A model generated the notes under the pieces. The model was not told the origin of the DNA and searched no databases. It saw only the letters and a list, made by a program, of their open reading frames with translations. Source: Clostridia bacterium (GTDB taxonomy: Bacteria > Bacillota > Limnochordia > DTU080 > RSA5). Taken from it: a stretch of DNA of 64,000 bases. A program made the translations under genes and the position numbers. How positions within the stretch are numbered: the first letter of the stretch is position 1; each line of letters begins with the position of its first letter. Of this stretch, positions 62,838 to 64,000 are shown in pieces. The DNA is taken from assembly GCA_002919235.1 (NCBI GenBank), contig PKEX01000017.1, forward strand, positions 1-64,000. The letters are read 5' to 3'.

Positions 62838-64000
62838 GTGTGCGAGGTCATCGTCGACCTGCACGTTCCCGACGTCGACAGGGTGTTTCACTATACCGTC
62901 CCGCCGGAGCTGGAAGGACGGGTGCGGCTTGGGCACCGGGTGCTGGTCCCCTTCGGCCACCGGCCAAGGGTAGAGGGGTACATCATCGGGTTCGGCCCGG
63001 CCGGGGTCCCCCGGGACCGCCTGAAGAGCATCTTGGCCCTGCTGGATGAGGAGCCGCTCCTCACCCCGGCCCAGATCGAAGTGGCCCGCTGGATGCGGGA
63101 CCGCTACGTGTGCCCGCTGGTCCAGGCGCTGCAGTGTTTCTTGCCCCCGGGAAGCCGCCTGCGGTCGGGACGCACCGCCCGGGCGCTCCGGCAGAAGGTG
63201 GCGCGGCTCGCGGATCCGCCCGCGGCCGGGGCGGCCCGGGAGGCCCTGGCCCGGCGCGCGCCCAAGCAGGCGGCCATCATCCAGGTGCTGCTCGAGAACG
63301 AAGCCCCGCTTCCCAGCGCCGAGCTCCTCCGGCGCGCCCAGGCGCCCCGGAGCGCGCTGCATGCCGTGGTTCAAAAGGGGATCGTGATCGAAGAGGAGCA
63401 GACCGCGCGACGGGATCCGTTTCACGGCCGGCCCGCGCCGCACGCCCGGCGGCCGCACGCCTTGACGGAGGATCAGCAGAGGGCGCTGTCCAGGATCCGG
63501 GAGGCGCTGCGCGGCGGCGAGCCCCGCCGCGTGCTCCTCCAAGGGGTGACGGGGAGCGGGAAGACGGAAGTGTACCTCCAGGCTATGGCGGAAGCCCTGG
63601 CGCAGGGGCGCGGCGCGATCCTCTTGGTCCCCGAAATCGCACTCACTCCCCAGACGGTGGCCTACTTCCGGGCGCACTTTCGCGAGCGGGTCGCCGTGCT
63701 GCACAGCCGGCTCTCCTTGGGGGAGCGCTACGACCAGTGGTGGCGGATCTTTGAAGGGGAGCTCCCGGTCGTCATCGGGGCACGCTCCGCCGTCTTCGCG
63801 CCCGTCAAGAAGTTGGGACTGATCATCCTGGACGAGGAGCACGAGACGTCGTACAAGCAGGAGGAAAGCCCGCGCTACCACGCCCGGGACGTGGCGTGGG
63901 CCCGGGCGCAGCGGGAAGGGGCGGTCCTCATCATGGGCTCCGCCACGCCCGCGGTGGAGGTGCGCTGGGCGGCGGAAGCCGGCGAAGCGCTGTGGCTCTC
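62838..64000 (+). CDS. priA: Primosomal replication protein PriA (3' part beyond window)
   Basis: PriA is a 3'-5' DNA helicase that reloads the replisome at stalled forks. At least 387 residues are visible. They include the N-terminal 3'-DNA-binding domain (EVIVDLHVPDVDRVFHYTVP, VLVPFGHRPRVEGYIIGF), a winged-helix region, Walker A in LLQGVTGSGKTEVYLQAM, LLVPEIALTPQTVAYF, the VIGARSAVFAPVKKLGLIIL segment, the DEEH box, YKQEESPRYHARDVA and GSATPAVE. The zinc-binding Cys and the rest lie past the window. I prefer the GTG at 62838; the ATG at 62784 would place the terminator-like hairpin inside the gene. coaBC, often found between rpoZ and priA, is absent. Confidence 0.92.
   Translation, partial: MCEVIVDLHVPDVDRVFHYTVPPELEGRVRLGHRVLVPFGHRPRVEGYIIGFGPAGVPRDRLKSILALLDEEPLLTPAQIEVARWMRDRYVCPLVQALQCFLPPGSRLRSGRTARALRQKVARLADPPAAGAAREALARRAPKQAAIIQVLLENEAPLPSAELLRRAQAPRSALHAVVQKGIVIEEEQTARRDPFHGRPAPHARRPHALTEDQQRALSRIREALRGGEPRRVLLQGVTGSGKTEVYLQAMAEALAQGRGAILLVPEIALTPQTVAYFRAHFRERVAVLHSRLSLGERYDQWWRIFEGELPVVIGARSAVFAPVKKLGLIILDEEHETSYKQEESPRYHARDVAWARAQREGAVLIMGSATPAVEVRWAAEAGEALWL

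Overview
The window is very GC-rich chromosomal DNA in which nearly every base lies in or between recognisable housekeeping genes. It looks like a thermophilic, probably spore-forming member of the Bacillota, from a deep Clostridia-like lineage such as those around Symbiobacterium, Thermaerobacter or Limnochorda. The signs are Bacillota-type control elements (T-box leader before ileS, CIRCE before groES, PyrR attenuator before pyrR, paired PurR-type boxes), a RemA-Gmk-RpoZ-PriA block preceded by an actinobacterial-type integration host factor, YheC/YheD (spore coat-associated) ATP-grasp genes and phosphosulfolactate synthase. I cannot assign a species.

Layout. 1-1,000: remains of mobile DNA (IS21-like helper tail, tyrosine recombinase C-terminus) beside tRNA-Leu(CAA). 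1.2-7.6 kb: L,D-transpeptidase, SLH-domain protein, mutM-coaE-mgsA-lytic transglycosylase, UTRA regulator, DUF1232 protein. 7.6-8.1 kb: the only sizeable gene-free stretch, then tRNA-Leu(GAG). 8.3-11 kb: three-gene ABC importer. 11-13 kb: groES-groEL. 13.2-16.9 kb: purine permease behind PurR-type boxes, malate dehydrogenase, phosphosulfolactate synthase. 17-20 kb: T-box and ileS. 20-24 kb: hemL, DUF5665 protein, DksA-like protein, lspA, rluD. 24-33 kb: pyrimidine operon pyrR-pyrP-pyrB-pyrC-pyrF-carA-pyrK-pyrD-pyrE. 33-44.3 kb: a ten-gene minus-strand cluster of carboxylate-amine ligases. 44.5-54.4 kb: purine operon purB-L-F-M-N-H-D. 54.5-64 kb: rqcH, a TPR protein, a Ca-type P-ATPase, yicC, mihF, remA, gmk, rpoZ and the start of priA.

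Two things stand out. First, nucleotide synthesis seems to have lost its glutamine-dependent parts. CarA has Gly for the catalytic Cys and Arg for the catalytic His, and carB is missing from the place it would normally occupy. PurF has Ser for its nucleophilic Cys and has lost two glutamine-binding residues. The pur operon has no purQ or purS. PyrC also lacks two metal-binding His and several substrate residues, while PyrB, PyrD/K, PyrF and PyrE look intact. One reading is ammonia-fed nucleotide synthesis with pseudo-enzymes kept as structural partners; another is that active paralogues lie elsewhere.

Second, the block between the pyr and pur operons holds five YheC/YheD-type ATP-grasp proteins, two proteins joining a reduced ATP-grasp-like region to a putative COOH-NH2 ligase (amidoligase) domain, a RimK-type ligase, a family 4 glycosyltransferase and a 51-residue two-helix membrane peptide. 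All run in one direction with short gaps or overlaps. This reads as a dedicated pathway for a peptide- or amide-linked, possibly glycosylated, surface or spore-coat polymer. The product is unknown and the assignment is inference.
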